NCBI RefSeq assembly: GCF_016820655.1 | Contig: NZ_WSFT01000005.1 | Span: forward strand, 1 to 64,000 | Direction of reading: 5' to 3' | From: Anaeromonas frigoriresistens | GTDB taxonomy: Bacteria; Bacillota; Clostridia; Tissierellales; SIT17 | DNA: 64,000 nt | Shown here: in pieces, positions 19,475 through 28,408 of the stretch | How positions within the stretch are numbered: position 1 is the first letter of the stretch | How the letters are laid out: every line of letters begins with the position of its first letter | The notes under the pieces: model-generated | The model's input: only the letters and a program-made list of their open reading frames with translations | What the model was told of the DNA's origin: nothing | The model's database searches: none | Program-made: the position numbers and the translations under genes

Positions 19475-19918
19475 ATGTCACTCAAAGTAAAATTAATGGA
19501 TGATTTGAAGCAATCTATGAAAAATAGAGAAAAGCTTAGAAAAGATTCTATTACAATGATAAGATCCGCTATTAAACAAAAAGAAGTAGATGAAAGAATA
19601 GAATTAGATGATGCTGCTATATTAGATATTATAGCTAAGCAAGTTAAGCAGAAAAGAGATTCTATTAATGAATTTAAAAAAGGCAATCGAGATGATTTAG
19701 TGGAACAAACCCAACAAGAGATTGATATACTTATAGAATATTTACCACCGCAATTATCAGAGGAAGAACTTGAGGTAATTGTAAAAGCTGCTATTGACGA
19801 AGTAGGGGCTTCTTCTATGAAAGATATGGGCAAAATAATGGGTAAGGTAATGCCACAAATCAAAGGCAAAGCTGATGGTAGCCTTGTAAATAAAATAGCA
19901 ATTAAATATTTCAAATAA
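19475..19918 (+). CDS. yqeY: YqeY, GatB/YqeY-domain protein
   Basis: Helical protein of 147 residues related to the tail domain of the amidotransferase GatB. The sequence MSLKVKLMDDLKQSMKNREK and the C-terminal MGKVMPQIKGKADGSLVNK are typical of the family. A tRNA-related role is assumed from the GatB relationship, not shown. It is cotranscribed with rpsU and followed by a good terminator. In B. subtilis the next genes are yqeZ-yqfA (nfeD-floA); here a 9-kb sugar operon intervenes. Confidence 0.93.
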   Translation: MSLKVKLMDDLKQSMKNREKLRKDSITMIRSAIKQKEVDERIELDDAAILDIIAKQVKQKRDSINEFKKGNRDDLVEQTQQEIDILIEYLPPQLSEEELEVIVKAAIDEVGASSMKDMGKIMGKVMPQIKGKADGSLVNKIAIKYFK

Positions 19919-19920
19919 AA

Positions 19921-19947
19921 AAATCAGGTGAAAACCTGATTTTTTTA
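19921..19947 (+). terminator. Terminator after yqeY
   Basis: The stem AAATCAGGT / ACCTGATTT with a 4-nt loop is followed by a T run. Confidence 0.92.
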
Positions 19948-20025
19948 TTGTTTAGAAACAAGTAATTGACTAGTGTACTTAGTTATATTAATGAAATAAC
20001 AATTAGAATATTATTTTAGAATATT

Positions 20026-20075
20026 CATTATACACTAAACTTGTATATACAAATATACAAGTTTAGTGTATAATG
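20026..20075 (+). promoter_or_regulatory. 50-nt inverted repeat with GntR-type operator core at the murQ promoter
   Basis: Two perfect 23-base arms (20026-20048 and 20053-20075) flank a 4-base spacer. The centre includes TTGTATATACAA (20041-20052), the form bound by GntR/HutC repressors such as TreR. The repeat covers the whole predicted promoter. The likely ligand-responsive binder is the GntR/UTRA protein encoded at 26537 in the same operon. As RNA it could also fold into a long hairpin. Confidence 0.75.
20046..20074 (+). promoter_or_regulatory. Promoter of the muropeptide salvage operon
   Basis: TATACA (20046-20051), a 17-base spacer and a perfect TATAAT (20069-20074). It lies inside the inverted repeat, so repressor binding would block RNA polymerase. 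Transcription should start near 20081, about 45 bases before murQ. Confidence 0.65.
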
Positions 20076-20124
20076 AAGTTAATAACTTAATAAATAGTTT
20101 AAAATTAGTAAAGGAGGTGGCAAG

Positions 20125-21024
20125 TTGTTATCAGAATTAGACAGACTAGGAACTGAAGGAGTTAATGAAAGAACAAAGTTAATAGATAGAATGTCTACAA
20201 TAGAATTTTTAGAAATAATGAATGAAGAAGATAAACAAGTTATAGAAGCAGTAAATAAAGTAATACCATCTATAGCTAAACTCGTTGACTATATTATAGA
20301 TTCTTTTAAAAAGAATGGAAGATTAATCTATATAGGAGCTGGAACTAGTGGAAGGCTTGGAATTCTTGATGCGGTAGAATGTCCTCCTACCTTTGGAACA
20401 GATCCATCTAAAGTAGTAGGATTGATTGCTGGAGGAGAAAACGCTTTTGTTCAAGCAGTAGAAGGGGCGGAGGATAACTATAGTTTAGGTAAAGAGGATT
20501 TAAAAAGTATAAGATTAACTGAAAATGATATTGTTATTGGTCTATCAGCCAGTGGAAGAACACCCTATGTAATGGGAGCTTTAGAATATGCCACTGAAAT
20601 AGGAACAGTTACAGGATCTATCTGTTGTAATGAAGATTCTAAAATAAGTAAACTAGCTACAGTACCAATTGAATTATTGACTGGTCCAGAAGTTTTAACA
20701 GGCTCTACTAGATTAAAAGCTGGTTCAGCTCAAAAAATGACATTAAACATGTTATCTACTGGAGCAATGAAAGGGATAGGAAAAATATACAAGAATTTAA
20801 TGGTAGATCTGAAACCTACTAATTTAAAATTAATTGAAAGAGCAAAGGGAATAATAATGAAAGCAACTGATGTTGCGTATGAGGAAGCTGAAGAATTTCT
20901 AGAAGCTTCTAACAATAATCCTAAGATTGCTATAGTAATGATAAAGAATAAATGTAGCTATGAAGAAGCCCAAAGAGACTTAGAAAATAATTCAGGTATT
21001 CTTTATAAAGCTATAGAAAATTGA
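20125..21024 (+). CDS. murQ: N-acetylmuramic acid 6-phosphate etherase
   Basis: Lyase/etherase of 299 residues that cleaves the D-lactyl ether of MurNAc-6-phosphate to give GlcNAc-6-phosphate and D-lactate. The SIS sugar-isomerase domain carries YIGAGTSGRLGILDAVECPPTFG and GLSASGRTPYV. The C-terminus has the family's UBA-like helices (KCSYEEAQRDLENNSGILYKAI). The start is TTG at 20125 behind AAAGGAGGTGG. It is the first gene of an eleven-gene operon whose remaining steps match its product. Confidence 0.97.
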   Translation: MLSELDRLGTEGVNERTKLIDRMSTIEFLEIMNEEDKQVIEAVNKVIPSIAKLVDYIIDSFKKNGRLIYIGAGTSGRLGILDAVECPPTFGTDPSKVVGLIAGGENAFVQAVEGAEDNYSLGKEDLKSIRLTENDIVIGLSASGRTPYVMGALEYATEIGTVTGSICCNEDSKISKLATVPIELLTGPEVLTGSTRLKAGSAQKMTLNMLSTGAMKGIGKIYKNLMVDLKPTNLKLIERAKGIIMKATDVAYEEAEEFLEASNNNPKIAIVMIKNKCSYEEAQRDLENNSGILYKAIEN

Positions 21025-21045
21025 TTTAAAAAGGAGGGTTGAAAA

Positions 21046-21366
21046 ATGAAAGTTATGTTTGTATGTGCTGGGGGAATGTCTACTGCAATGACTGCAAAAA
21101 AACTTCAAGAGGTAGCAAAGAAGAATGATGTAGAAATGCAAGTAAACGCTTTTGGAACTTCTGATTATTTAGAAGAATTAGAAAATGATAATTATGATGT
21201 TTTATTAGTAGCCCCACAAATTAGACACAGATTTAATGTAATTGAAGAATCTACAGAGAAGTTTGATGATCTTATTGTAGAAAAAATACCACCCAATATG
21301 TATGCTCCAATGGAACCGATAGTGAAGAAGTTATTTAATTTTATAATGGAAAAAGTAAAAAAGTAA
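21046..21366 (+). CDS. PTS EIIB component, lactose/cellobiose family
   Basis: Phosphocarrier of 106 residues. The phosphocysteine is Cys7 in MKVMFVCAGGMSTAMTAKKL, the IIB-Lac/Chb signature. It passes phosphate from the IIA protein encoded at 22749 to the sugar carried by the IIC protein encoded at 21409. A GGAGGG site precedes the ATG. Position between murQ and mupG implies a GlcNAc/MurNAc-type sugar or disaccharide rather than cellobiose; that is inference. Confidence 0.93.
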   Translation: MKVMFVCAGGMSTAMTAKKLQEVAKKNDVEMQVNAFGTSDYLEELENDNYDVLLVAPQIRHRFNVIEESTEKFDDLIVEKIPPNMYAPMEPIVKKLFNFIMEKVKK

Positions 21367-21408
21367 TTATTTTAATAATACGATACTTAAATTAGGAGGA
21401 AATCAATT

Positions 21409-22683
21409 ATGATGGAAAAATTCATGACATGGCTTGATGAAAAGTTCTCCACACCTATGGCTAGGTTAGCAGAACAACGTCACTTAAGAGCAGTCAGAGA
21501 TGGTATTGTGGCAACACTACCAATAATAATAGTAGGTTCATTCTTTTTAATATTAGCATTCCCACCGGTACCGGCCGATACAGCAATAGCTAAATGGGCA
21601 GCGGAAAATATAATTAAGATTTTATTACCCTATAGATTAACTATGTATATCATGTCCTTGTATGCAGCTTGGGGAATTGGTTATAGTTTATCTAAATCCT
21701 ACAAGATGGATGGAGTTTCTGGTGGTAACTTAGCAGTTGTAGCTTTTCTTATGACAATTATACCTCAGGTAGCAGACGGTATAGGTTGGGTATTACCAAT
21801 GGCTAACCTTGGTGGAGCAGGTATGTTTGTTGCAATTATAACCTCTATATTTGCAGTTGAGATAATGAGACTTATTAGTAAAACAAGGTTTAGAATTACG
21901 ATGCCAGATCAAGTACCAGCTTCAGTAGCTAGATCTTTTGAAGCACTTACACCTACTGCGGTAGTTGTTATATTAATGACTATCATATCAATAGTATTAG
22001 GATTTGATTGGCATGGATTTATAGCTAAAGTTATGGCACCTTTAGTATCTACTTCTGATACACTATTTGGAGTATTATTCCCAGTAGTATTAATAACATT
22101 ATTCTGGTCAGCAGGTATCCATGGAGTTTCTGTTGTAGGATCAGTAGCAAGACCAGTTTGGACTATATTACTTGATGCAAATGGAGCTGCTGCTGCTGAA
22201 GGAGCAAAGGTATTACCCCATATTGCTCCAGAACCTTTCTATCAATGGTTTATTTGGATTGGTGGAGCAGGAGCAACAATAGGATTAGTGTTACTATTAG
22301 CTTTTGCATCTAAATCTAAATATTCAAAAACATTAGGTAGAACAGCTTTAGCACCAGGATTATTTAATATAAATGAACCCCTTATATTTGGTGCACCAAT
22401 TGTACTAAATCCAATATTAATAATTCCATTTATACTAGCACCTGTAGTAAATGCTATAGTAAGTTATGTTGCTATGTCCCTTGAATTAGTATCAAGACCA
22501 TTTATCCTGGCACCGTGGACTTTACCAGGACCAATTGGAGCATATTTAGCTACAGGAGGAGACTGGAGAGCGATAGTTCTTAATGTGGTTTGTATAGTAT
22601 TAAGTGTTATGATTTACTATCCATTCTTCAAAATGTATGATAATAATCAACTAGAAATTGAAAGATCTGAACAATCAGCATAA
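21409..22683 (+). CDS. PTS EIIC permease, lactose/cellobiose family
   Basis: Polytopic permease of 424 residues with about ten hydrophobic segments. The N-terminal HLRAVRDGIVATLPIIIVGSFFLI and the later GLFNINEPLIFGAPIVLNPILIIPF are the hallmark blocks of Lac/Chb-type EIIC. B. subtilis MurP is a glucose-family IIBC, so this organism uses a different carrier family at the same metabolic point. Neighbouring MupG suggests the cargo is a MurNAc-containing disaccharide phosphorylated during uptake. Confidence 0.93.
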   Translation: MMEKFMTWLDEKFSTPMARLAEQRHLRAVRDGIVATLPIIIVGSFFLILAFPPVPADTAIAKWAAENIIKILLPYRLTMYIMSLYAAWGIGYSLSKSYKMDGVSGGNLAVVAFLMTIIPQVADGIGWVLPMANLGGAGMFVAIITSIFAVEIMRLISKTRFRITMPDQVPASVARSFEALTPTAVVVILMTIISIVLGFDWHGFIAKVMAPLVSTSDTLFGVLFPVVLITLFWSAGIHGVSVVGSVARPVWTILLDANGAAAAEGAKVLPHIAPEPFYQWFIWIGGAGATIGLVLLLAFASKSKYSKTLGRTALAPGLFNINEPLIFGAPIVLNPILIIPFILAPVVNAIVSYVAMSLELVSRPFILAPWTLPGPIGAYLATGGDWRAIVLNVVCIVLSVMIYYPFFKMYDNNQLEIERSEQSA

Positions 22684-22691
22684 ATTTTAAA

Positions 22692-22726
22692 GTTATAAGA
22701 TTAGCCACTATGGCTAATCTTATAAC
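22692..22726 (+). repeat. 15-bp perfect hairpin between EIIC and EIIA genes
   Basis: Arms GTTATAAGATTAGCC and GGCTAATCTTATAAC enclose a 5-nt loop. No T tract follows, so it is unlikely to be a full terminator. It is better placed as an mRNA stability or processing element tuning EIIA and downstream enzymes relative to the permease. Confidence 0.75.
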
Positions 22727-22748
22727 CAAATTTAGGAGGTATTTATAA

Positions 22749-23057
22749 ATGAATGAAGAACAAATTTTTGGAATAATATCTTATGCAGGAGATGCTAAAG
22801 GTCTTGCTTATGAAGCATTAGATAAAGCAGAAGAAGGAGACTTTGATAAAGCAAATGAACTAATAGAAGAATCAAATAAAATGATGAAAGAAGCACATAA
22901 ACTACAGACAAAGATGATTCATCAAGAAGCAGCAGGTGATCCAGTGAGTGTAAATATAATTCTAATTCATGCTCAAGACCATCTTATGACTGCAATGTCT
23001 GAGAAGAATTTAATTGAAAGATTTATAAAGATGTATAAAAAAATGGATGAGAGGTAG
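22749..23057 (+). CDS. PTS EIIA component, lactose/cellobiose family
   Basis: Helical phosphocarrier of 102 residues. The family motif IHAQDHLMTAM contains His74 and His78; one of these is the phospho-acceptor from HPr. The N-terminal IFGIISYAGDAKGLAYEALDKAEEGD is typical of LacF/ChbA proteins. The ribosome site is TTAGGAGGT. It completes a three-protein EII set with the IIB and IIC genes just upstream. Confidence 0.93.
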   Translation: MNEEQIFGIISYAGDAKGLAYEALDKAEEGDFDKANELIEESNKMMKEAHKLQTKMIHQEAAGDPVSVNIILIHAQDHLMTAMSEKNLIERFIKMYKKMDER

Positions 23058-23063
23058 GTTTTT

Positions 23064-24158
23064 ATGGGGAAATTAGGAATCTCTATATATCCAGAAAAAA
23101 GTGGTTTAGAAGAAATGAGAGAATATATAGATTTAGCTACTAATAATGGATTTGATAGAATATTTACTTGTCTTTTAAGTGTAAATAAAGAAGATAAGGA
23201 TGAATTAGTGGAAAAATTTAAAAATATTAATGATTATGCAAGTTCTAAAGGAATGATGGTTGTAGCAGATGTTAGTCCTAAGGTGTTTAGTGATCTTAAT
23301 ATTAGTTATAAAGATCTTTCCTTTTTTAAAGAGATAGGTGCTCATGGCATAAGATTAGATATGGGCTTCACTGGAAATGAAGAATCTTTAATGACCTTTA
23401 ATGAACAAGGTTTAATGATAGAAATTAACATGAGCAACAACACTAAATATGTTGATTTGATAATGGATTATATGCCTAATAAAGAAAAATTAATAGGGTG
23501 TCATAATTTTTATCCTCATAATTACAGTGGACTTAATTATGACCACTTTTTAGAGTGCACAAATAATTTTAAGAAGTACGGATTACGCACTGCTGCTTTT
23601 ATAACAACACAAAATGAAAATACTTTTGGACCATGGCCAGTGACAGATGGTCTTCCTACATTAGAAATGCACAGAGAATTACCTATGGATGTTCAAGCAA
23701 AGCACTACATTGCACTTAATGGTTTAATTGATGATATAATAATTTCTAACTGTTATCCCACAGAAGATGAAATAAAAAAGCTAGGAAGTTTAAGACGAGA
23801 CTTAGTAACCTTTGATGTTAATCTAGTTTCAGATATACCTGAAATAGAAGAAAAAATAGTGTTAAATGAGTTTCATTTTAATAGAGGAGATATATCTGAT
23901 AACTTTATTAGATCTACTCAATCAAGAGTTAAGTATAAAGGTCATAAGTTTGATATATTTAATCCTAAAGATATAAAAAAAGGTGATATTATCATAGAAT
24001 CTAGCGAATATGGACATTATGCAGGAGAATTACAGATAGCTTTAAATGATATGAAAAACTCAGGAAAAAGCAATGTTGTAGGGAGAATTAAAGAAGAGGA
24101 GATATTCTTACTTGATTATATTAAACCATGGCAGAAATTTGTATTTAGAAGAGGTTAA
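23064..24158 (+). CDS. mupG: MupG-family 6-phospho-N-acetylmuramidase (DUF871)
   Basis: TIM-barrel protein of 364 residues. The N-terminus MGKLGISIYPEKSGLEEMREYIDLA and C-terminal cyclophilin-like part are typical of DUF871. Family knowledge: Staphylococcus aureus MupG hydrolyses 6-phospho-MurNAc-GlcNAc taken up by a PTS. That reaction would feed murQ (MurNAc-6-P) and the kinase gene at 24162 (free GlcNAc). The gene starts 6 bases after the EIIA stop with GAGAGGTAGG upstream. Confidence 0.88.
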   Translation: MGKLGISIYPEKSGLEEMREYIDLATNNGFDRIFTCLLSVNKEDKDELVEKFKNINDYASSKGMMVVADVSPKVFSDLNISYKDLSFFKEIGAHGIRLDMGFTGNEESLMTFNEQGLMIEINMSNNTKYVDLIMDYMPNKEKLIGCHNFYPHNYSGLNYDHFLECTNNFKKYGLRTAAFITTQNENTFGPWPVTDGLPTLEMHRELPMDVQAKHYIALNGLIDDIIISNCYPTEDEIKKLGSLRRDLVTFDVNLVSDIPEIEEKIVLNEFHFNRGDISDNFIRSTQSRVKYKGHKFDIFNPKDIKKGDIIIESSEYGHYAGELQIALNDMKNSGKSNVVGRIKEEEIFLLDYIKPWQKFVFRRG

Positions 24159-24161
24159 AAA

Positions 24162-25076
24162 ATGTATGAAATAATATCAATAGACGGTGGTGGAACTAAA
24201 ACTAAAGGGGCTCTATATTCAGATAGTGGAGAAATCCTAGAAGTGGTAGAGGCGGGTTTCTCTAATCCTTTAGTTAATTATGAGGAAAGTCTTAATAATA
24301 TATGTAAAGTTCTTAATTTACTTTTGGATAAATCTACAAAAGATAGTATTTGCATTTTAGGAATATCTGGTACTAAAGAGTTATGGATAAAGAACAAACT
24401 AGAAACTGATTTACAACAAAAATATAATCAAAAAATAATTTTAATGACAGACTTAGAGGTAGCATATTATTCTCACTTTAAAGATAAACCAGGTATTTTA
24501 GGAATAATCGGCACAGGATCTTCTTTAATAACTGTAAAAGGAAATACATTGAAAATGGCAGGTGGTTGGGGACATATACTACAAGATTATGCCTCAGGAT
24601 ATAAGTTATCTATAGAAACTATTAGAGCTGCTATAGATGAATATGAAAAAGAAAATAATGAATTAAGTGATAAAATAAAAGTATTTTATAAATTAGAGGA
24701 ATTTTCTAATATTAAGAGAATTGTTTATTTAGAAGATAAAAGAGAAGTAGCTAAACTATCTCCTCGGGTATTTGAGTGGTTGACTTCTAATAAAACAAGT
24801 AACTATGGAAAGAAAATACTCAGTGATATAATTAATAATGAGATTAAAAATCTATCTAATCAAGTTTATAATTTTTATAATGCCAACTTCAATAAAGATA
24901 ATCCTATAGAAATTGTTTTAACTGGGGGATTAGTAATGAAAAATGATTTTTATTATAATAATATTAAAGAGTCGTTAAATAATATACTTTCAAAAAATGT
25001 CTCCATCAACAGATTAGATATAGATCCAGTATTTGGAGGATTTAATATTGGTAAAAGAGTTTTAGAAGGGATGTAA
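24162..25076 (+). CDS. BadF/BadG-type amino-sugar kinase (MurK/NagK-like)
   Basis: ASKHA-fold kinase of 304 residues. The N-terminal phosphate loop is IDGGGTKTKGALYS, and GIIGTGSSL and GGWGHILQDYASGYKL are the second phosphate and adenosine-side blocks. The same family includes Clostridium acetobutylicum MurK, a MurNAc/GlcNAc kinase. Here it would phosphorylate the GlcNAc released by MupG, and perhaps MurNAc. It starts 3 bases after mupG. Substrate choice cannot be read from the sequence. Confidence 0.88.
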   Translation: MYEIISIDGGGTKTKGALYSDSGEILEVVEAGFSNPLVNYEESLNNICKVLNLLLDKSTKDSICILGISGTKELWIKNKLETDLQQKYNQKIILMTDLEVAYYSHFKDKPGILGIIGTGSSLITVKGNTLKMAGGWGHILQDYASGYKLSIETIRAAIDEYEKENNELSDKIKVFYKLEEFSNIKRIVYLEDKREVAKLSPRVFEWLTSNKTSNYGKKILSDIINNEIKNLSNQVYNFYNANFNKDNPIEIVLTGGLVMKNDFYYNNIKESLNNILSKNVSINRLDIDPVFGGFNIGKRVLEGM

Positions 25077-25080
25077 TAAT

Positions 25081-26220
25081 ATGAAGTATGCTATTGGACT
25101 TATGAGTGGTACAAGTCTAGATGGAATAGATAGTTCCTTGGTAGAAATTGAAGGTAATGGAATAAATACAAAATTTAAAGAAAAGTTTTTTAATTGTTAT
25201 TCTATACCTAAAGATATAAAGAGAGAAATACATGATAGCATGGACTTAGAGAAATCTAATGTAGCTTTAATATGTAGTCTAAATTATAAATTAGGGAAAT
25301 TATTTGCAGATGCCTGTATTGAATTATGCTATAGAGCAGATATTCCTATTGAGAATATAGACTTTATAGCATCTCACGGACAAACAATATATCATAATCC
25401 TTATAATGTGAAAAATTATGTTCCATCTACATTACAGATTGGTGAACCATCTATAATTGCATACAATACAAAAACTACAGTTATATCTAATTTTAGAGGA
25501 CGAGATATTGCTGCAGGCGGACAAGGCGCGCCCCTAGTTCCTTATTTAGATTATATATTATTTAGTAAATATAAAAAAAACATAGCAATACACAATATTG
25601 GTGGGATTGCTAACACCACTATAGTACCGTCTACAGGAAAAAAAGACGATATACTAGCCTTTGATACTGGACCAGGAAATATGATAATAGACGGTCTTTG
25701 TATGGAGTTAAAAGGATTAGAATATGATAAAGACGGACAGGTAGCAAAAAGTGGAAAGATAAATTATAAAATTTTAGAGAAGATGATGAATCATTCATTT
25801 TTAAAAAAGTTACCTCCTAAATCAACAGGTAGAGAAGATTTTGGCATGAACTATGTAAGGAAATTAATTGGTGAAAACCCTGATGTAACTTCTGAGGATT
25901 TAATTGCCACTGCAACTGAATTCACTGCATTGACTATGGCAGAAGCCTACAAATCATTTGTATTAGATAAATTAAAATTAGATGAATTGATTCTCTGTGG
26001 AGGAGGAGCATATAACTCTACTTTATTAAAATCTTTACAAGGTCACTTAAAAGAGGTAAAAGTTTCTACTATGGAAGACCATGGTATGAATTCTTTTTCT
26101 AAAGAGGCTCTTGCTTTTGCTATTCTAGGTAATGAATGTCTGAATAATATTGAGAGTAATGTTAAGTCTGCAACAGGGGCTAAAGATTATGTGGTTTTAG
26201 GTGATATAACTTATAGTTAA
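25081..26220 (+). CDS. anmK: Anhydro-N-acetylmuramic acid kinase
   Basis: Kinase of 379 residues that opens the 1,6-anhydro ring and phosphorylates anhMurNAc to MurNAc-6-P, the MurQ substrate. The N-terminal GLMSGTSLDGIDSSLVEIEG and later FDTGPGNMIIDGL, ATEFTALTMAEAY and LCGGGAYNSTLL are the family blocks. Its presence means anhydro-muropeptides, products of lytic transglycosylases including spore-cortex enzymes of the SleB type, are handled. It follows the previous gene by 4 bases. Confidence 0.95.
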   Translation: MKYAIGLMSGTSLDGIDSSLVEIEGNGINTKFKEKFFNCYSIPKDIKREIHDSMDLEKSNVALICSLNYKLGKLFADACIELCYRADIPIENIDFIASHGQTIYHNPYNVKNYVPSTLQIGEPSIIAYNTKTTVISNFRGRDIAAGGQGAPLVPYLDYILFSKYKKNIAIHNIGGIANTTIVPSTGKKDDILAFDTGPGNMIIDGLCMELKGLEYDKDGQVAKSGKINYKILEKMMNHSFLKKLPPKSTGREDFGMNYVRKLIGENPDVTSEDLIATATEFTALTMAEAYKSFVLDKLKLDELILCGGGAYNSTLLKSLQGHLKEVKVSTMEDHGMNSFSKEALAFAILGNECLNNIESNVKSATGAKDYVVLGDITYS

Positions 26221-26233
26221 AGGTGGTAGAAAA

Positions 26234-26521
26234 ATGGATAATAAACTTGTGAAAATAAGCATAAAAGGCGCTATCCTTATAATGCTGGGTATAGGTTTTA
26301 TTAACTTATTACTAGTAAACTTCATTGCTCGATTAGGATTTAATGAGGATATACTAATGATAATTTTTAATACTTTTTTATCAAGTGGAATAGTTGCTTA
26401 TGTATTGACTTTTGTTGATGGTAACAGTAAAGATAAGAACCTATTTAGAACTAGATATATAAAATTTGCTATACTATTTGGAGTAACAGCTTATTTATGG
26501 ACTAGAGGTATTTTTATATAG
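26234..26521 (+). CDS. Small three-pass membrane protein, unknown function
   Basis: I do not recognise this 95-residue protein. It shows three hydrophobic segments (about 8-32, 38-60 and 76-93) and a short charged loop NSKDKNLFRTRY before the last. It lies inside the salvage operon between anmK and the repressor gene, with tight spacing and its own AAAGGTGG site, so coexpression is likely. A role in sugar or peptide passage, or in modulating the PTS, is only a positional guess. Confidence 0.7.
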   Translation: MDNKLVKISIKGAILIMLGIGFINLLLVNFIARLGFNEDILMIIFNTFLSSGIVAYVLTFVDGNSKDKNLFRTRYIKFAILFGVTAYLWTRGIFI

Positions 26522-26536
26522 TAAAGGAGTTATACC

Positions 26537-27250
26537 ATGTCTAATATGCATAAATATCAAATAATTGAAGAATATATTAAAACTAATATTGAAAATGGAA
26601 ATTTTAAAAATGGAGAAACTATTTATTCAGAACCTAAACTAGCTAAAATGTTTAAAGTTACTAGAGTAACAGTTAGGCAAGCTATAAGTAATCTTGTTGG
26701 AGAAGGTTACTTATATAAAATAAAAGGAAGCGGTACGTATGTTTCCGATAAGAAGATAATTAAAGATAGCTTAGGATTAACGAGTTTTACTGAGGATATG
26801 GAACTATTAGGTAAAAGTCCTCACTCTAAAGTATTGAGCATGGAAGTAATAGAATCTACTGAAAGTCATGCTAAAAAATTACAGATAAATCCAAAAGACT
26901 TGGTTTTTAGAATAGAGAGAATAAGATTTGCTGATGATGAACCTTGGGGATATGAAATAGTAATTAGACCATTTCATTTCACACCAAATTTAAAAATAAA
27001 AGATATTGAAAAATCTATGTTTGCGGATTTGAAATCTAGAGGATTTGATATATTATATTCAGATCAAACGATTGAAGCACTTCTAGCCTTTGAATCAACA
27101 GCAAAACATTTAGAGATAAAAGCGGGTTCACCGTTACTTTTAATTAAATCTATAACATATTTAAAGGAAAATGTACCTCTTCAATATACGAAATCCTTTT
27201 ATAGAGGAGACAGATACAAATTTAGTAATAGAGCTTTCAGAGACAAGTAA
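26537..27250 (+). CDS. GntR/HutC-family repressor of amino-sugar genes (NagR-like)
   Basis: Regulator of 237 residues. The N-terminal winged helix (about 1-72) contains EPKLAKMFKVTRVTVRQAISNLVGEGYLYKIKGSGTYV. The C-terminal UTRA ligand domain (about 85-235) is of the type that binds phosphorylated sugars. In B. subtilis the NagR member responds to amino-sugar phosphates. The best candidate operator is the inverted repeat at 20026-20075, so the operon would be autoregulated and induced by GlcNAc-6-P or MurNAc-6-P; the ligand is inference. Confidence 0.9.
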   Translation: MSNMHKYQIIEEYIKTNIENGNFKNGETIYSEPKLAKMFKVTRVTVRQAISNLVGEGYLYKIKGSGTYVSDKKIIKDSLGLTSFTEDMELLGKSPHSKVLSMEVIESTESHAKKLQINPKDLVFRIERIRFADDEPWGYEIVIRPFHFTPNLKIKDIEKSMFADLKSRGFDILYSDQTIEALLAFESTAKHLEIKAGSPLLLIKSITYLKENVPLQYTKSFYRGDRYKFSNRAFRDK

Positions 27251-27265
27251 TAGAGGAGGGATACA

Positions 27266-28408
27266 GTGAATGCTATTATAAATGGTAAGATAATTCTTCC
27301 TAGTAGAGTTATTGAGGATTATGTTCTTATTTATGAAGAAAAAATTGTAGATATTATTCCTAAGAATGGATTTAAGGATGAAAATATAAATGTAATAGAT
27401 GCTAAACAAAACTATGTATCTCCAGGTTTCATTGATATACATATCCATGGATCTAGGGGATATGATACAATGGATGGAGAGCTTGAAGCTATTGATAATA
27501 TTAGTGATTTTATATTGAAAAATGGTGTTACATCATTTCTACCTACTACTATGACAATGGATATAGAATCTATTTATAAATCATTAGATGTAATAAGGGA
27601 AGCACAGAGTAAAAATCTAAAAGGAGCTAGAGTTTTGGGAGCTCACCTAGAAGGACCATTTATTAGTCCTAAGTATAAAGGTGCTCAAAATTCAGAGTTC
27701 ATAAAAAAACCTGAATATAACTTGATTAAAGATTATATAGATATAATTAAAATTATCACCTATGCACCAGAAGAAGATGAAAACTTTGATTTCTTACAAG
27801 CAGTTATTAAAAACAAAACTATAACTCTTTCATTAGGTCATACTAATGCTTCCTATGAAGAAGCAACTGAGGCTATAAAAAGAGGTGTAAAACATAGTAC
27901 TCATATGTTTAATGCAATGACTCCATTACATCATAGAGAACCGGGAGCGGTTGGTGCTATAATGAATACAGACATCAGTACAGAGATTATTGCAGATAAT
28001 ATACATCTTCATAAATCAATATATGATATCGTAAATAAAATTAAAGGGTCTGAGAAGATAGTCCTTGTTACTGATGCAATGAGAGCCTCTTGTCTTAAGT
28101 CTGGAAAATATGATTTAGGAGGTCAAGAAGTCACTGTTAAAGATAATAGTGCTAGATTATGTGATGGAACATTAGCTGGTAGTGTCCTAAATATGAATGA
28201 AGCTATTAAGAATGTCTATAATAATAGTGAACTATCATTGTATGAAAGTGTGCACTTAGCAAGCTTAAATCCTGCCAAAGTAATTGTAGAAGATGAGAAT
28301 AGAGGCAGTCTTGAAAAAGGAAAATACGCAGATATTGTAATATTCGATGAAAACATAAACATTAAAAAAACCGTAGTTGAAGGGATTGTTAAATATGAAG
28401 ATAATTAA
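27266..28408 (+). CDS. nagA: N-acetylglucosamine-6-phosphate deacetylase
   Basis: Amidohydrolase of 380 residues that converts GlcNAc-6-P to glucosamine-6-P and acetate. Metal and substrate motifs are [44 protein letters not shown] and LVTDAM. The start is GTG behind AGAGGAGGG. The end overlaps nagB by 14 bases. It carries forward the product of murQ and of the GlcNAc kinase. Confidence 0.97.
   Translation: MNAIINGKIILPSRVIEDYVLIYEEKIVDIIPKNGFKDENINVIDAKQNYVSPGFIDIHIHGSRGYDTMDGELEAIDNISDFILKNGVTSFLPTTMTMDIESIYKSLDVIREAQSKNLKGARVLGAHLEGPFISPKYKGAQNSEFIKKPEYNLIKDYIDIIKIITYAPEEDENFDFLQAVIKNKTITLSLGHTNASYEEATEAIKRGVKHSTHMFNAMTPLHHREPGAVGAIMNTDISTEIIADNIHLHKSIYDIVNKIKGSEKIVLVTDAMRASCLKSGKYDLGGQEVTVKDNSARLCDGTLAGSVLNMNEAIKNVYNNSELSLYESVHLASLNPAKVIVEDENRGSLEKGKYADIVIFDENINIKKTVVEGIVKYEDN

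Noticed and set aside
27161-27448. 95-codon minus-strand frame across the GntR/nagA junction
   Set aside because: It covers two well-supported genes on the plus strand and is a by-product of AT-rich codon use.
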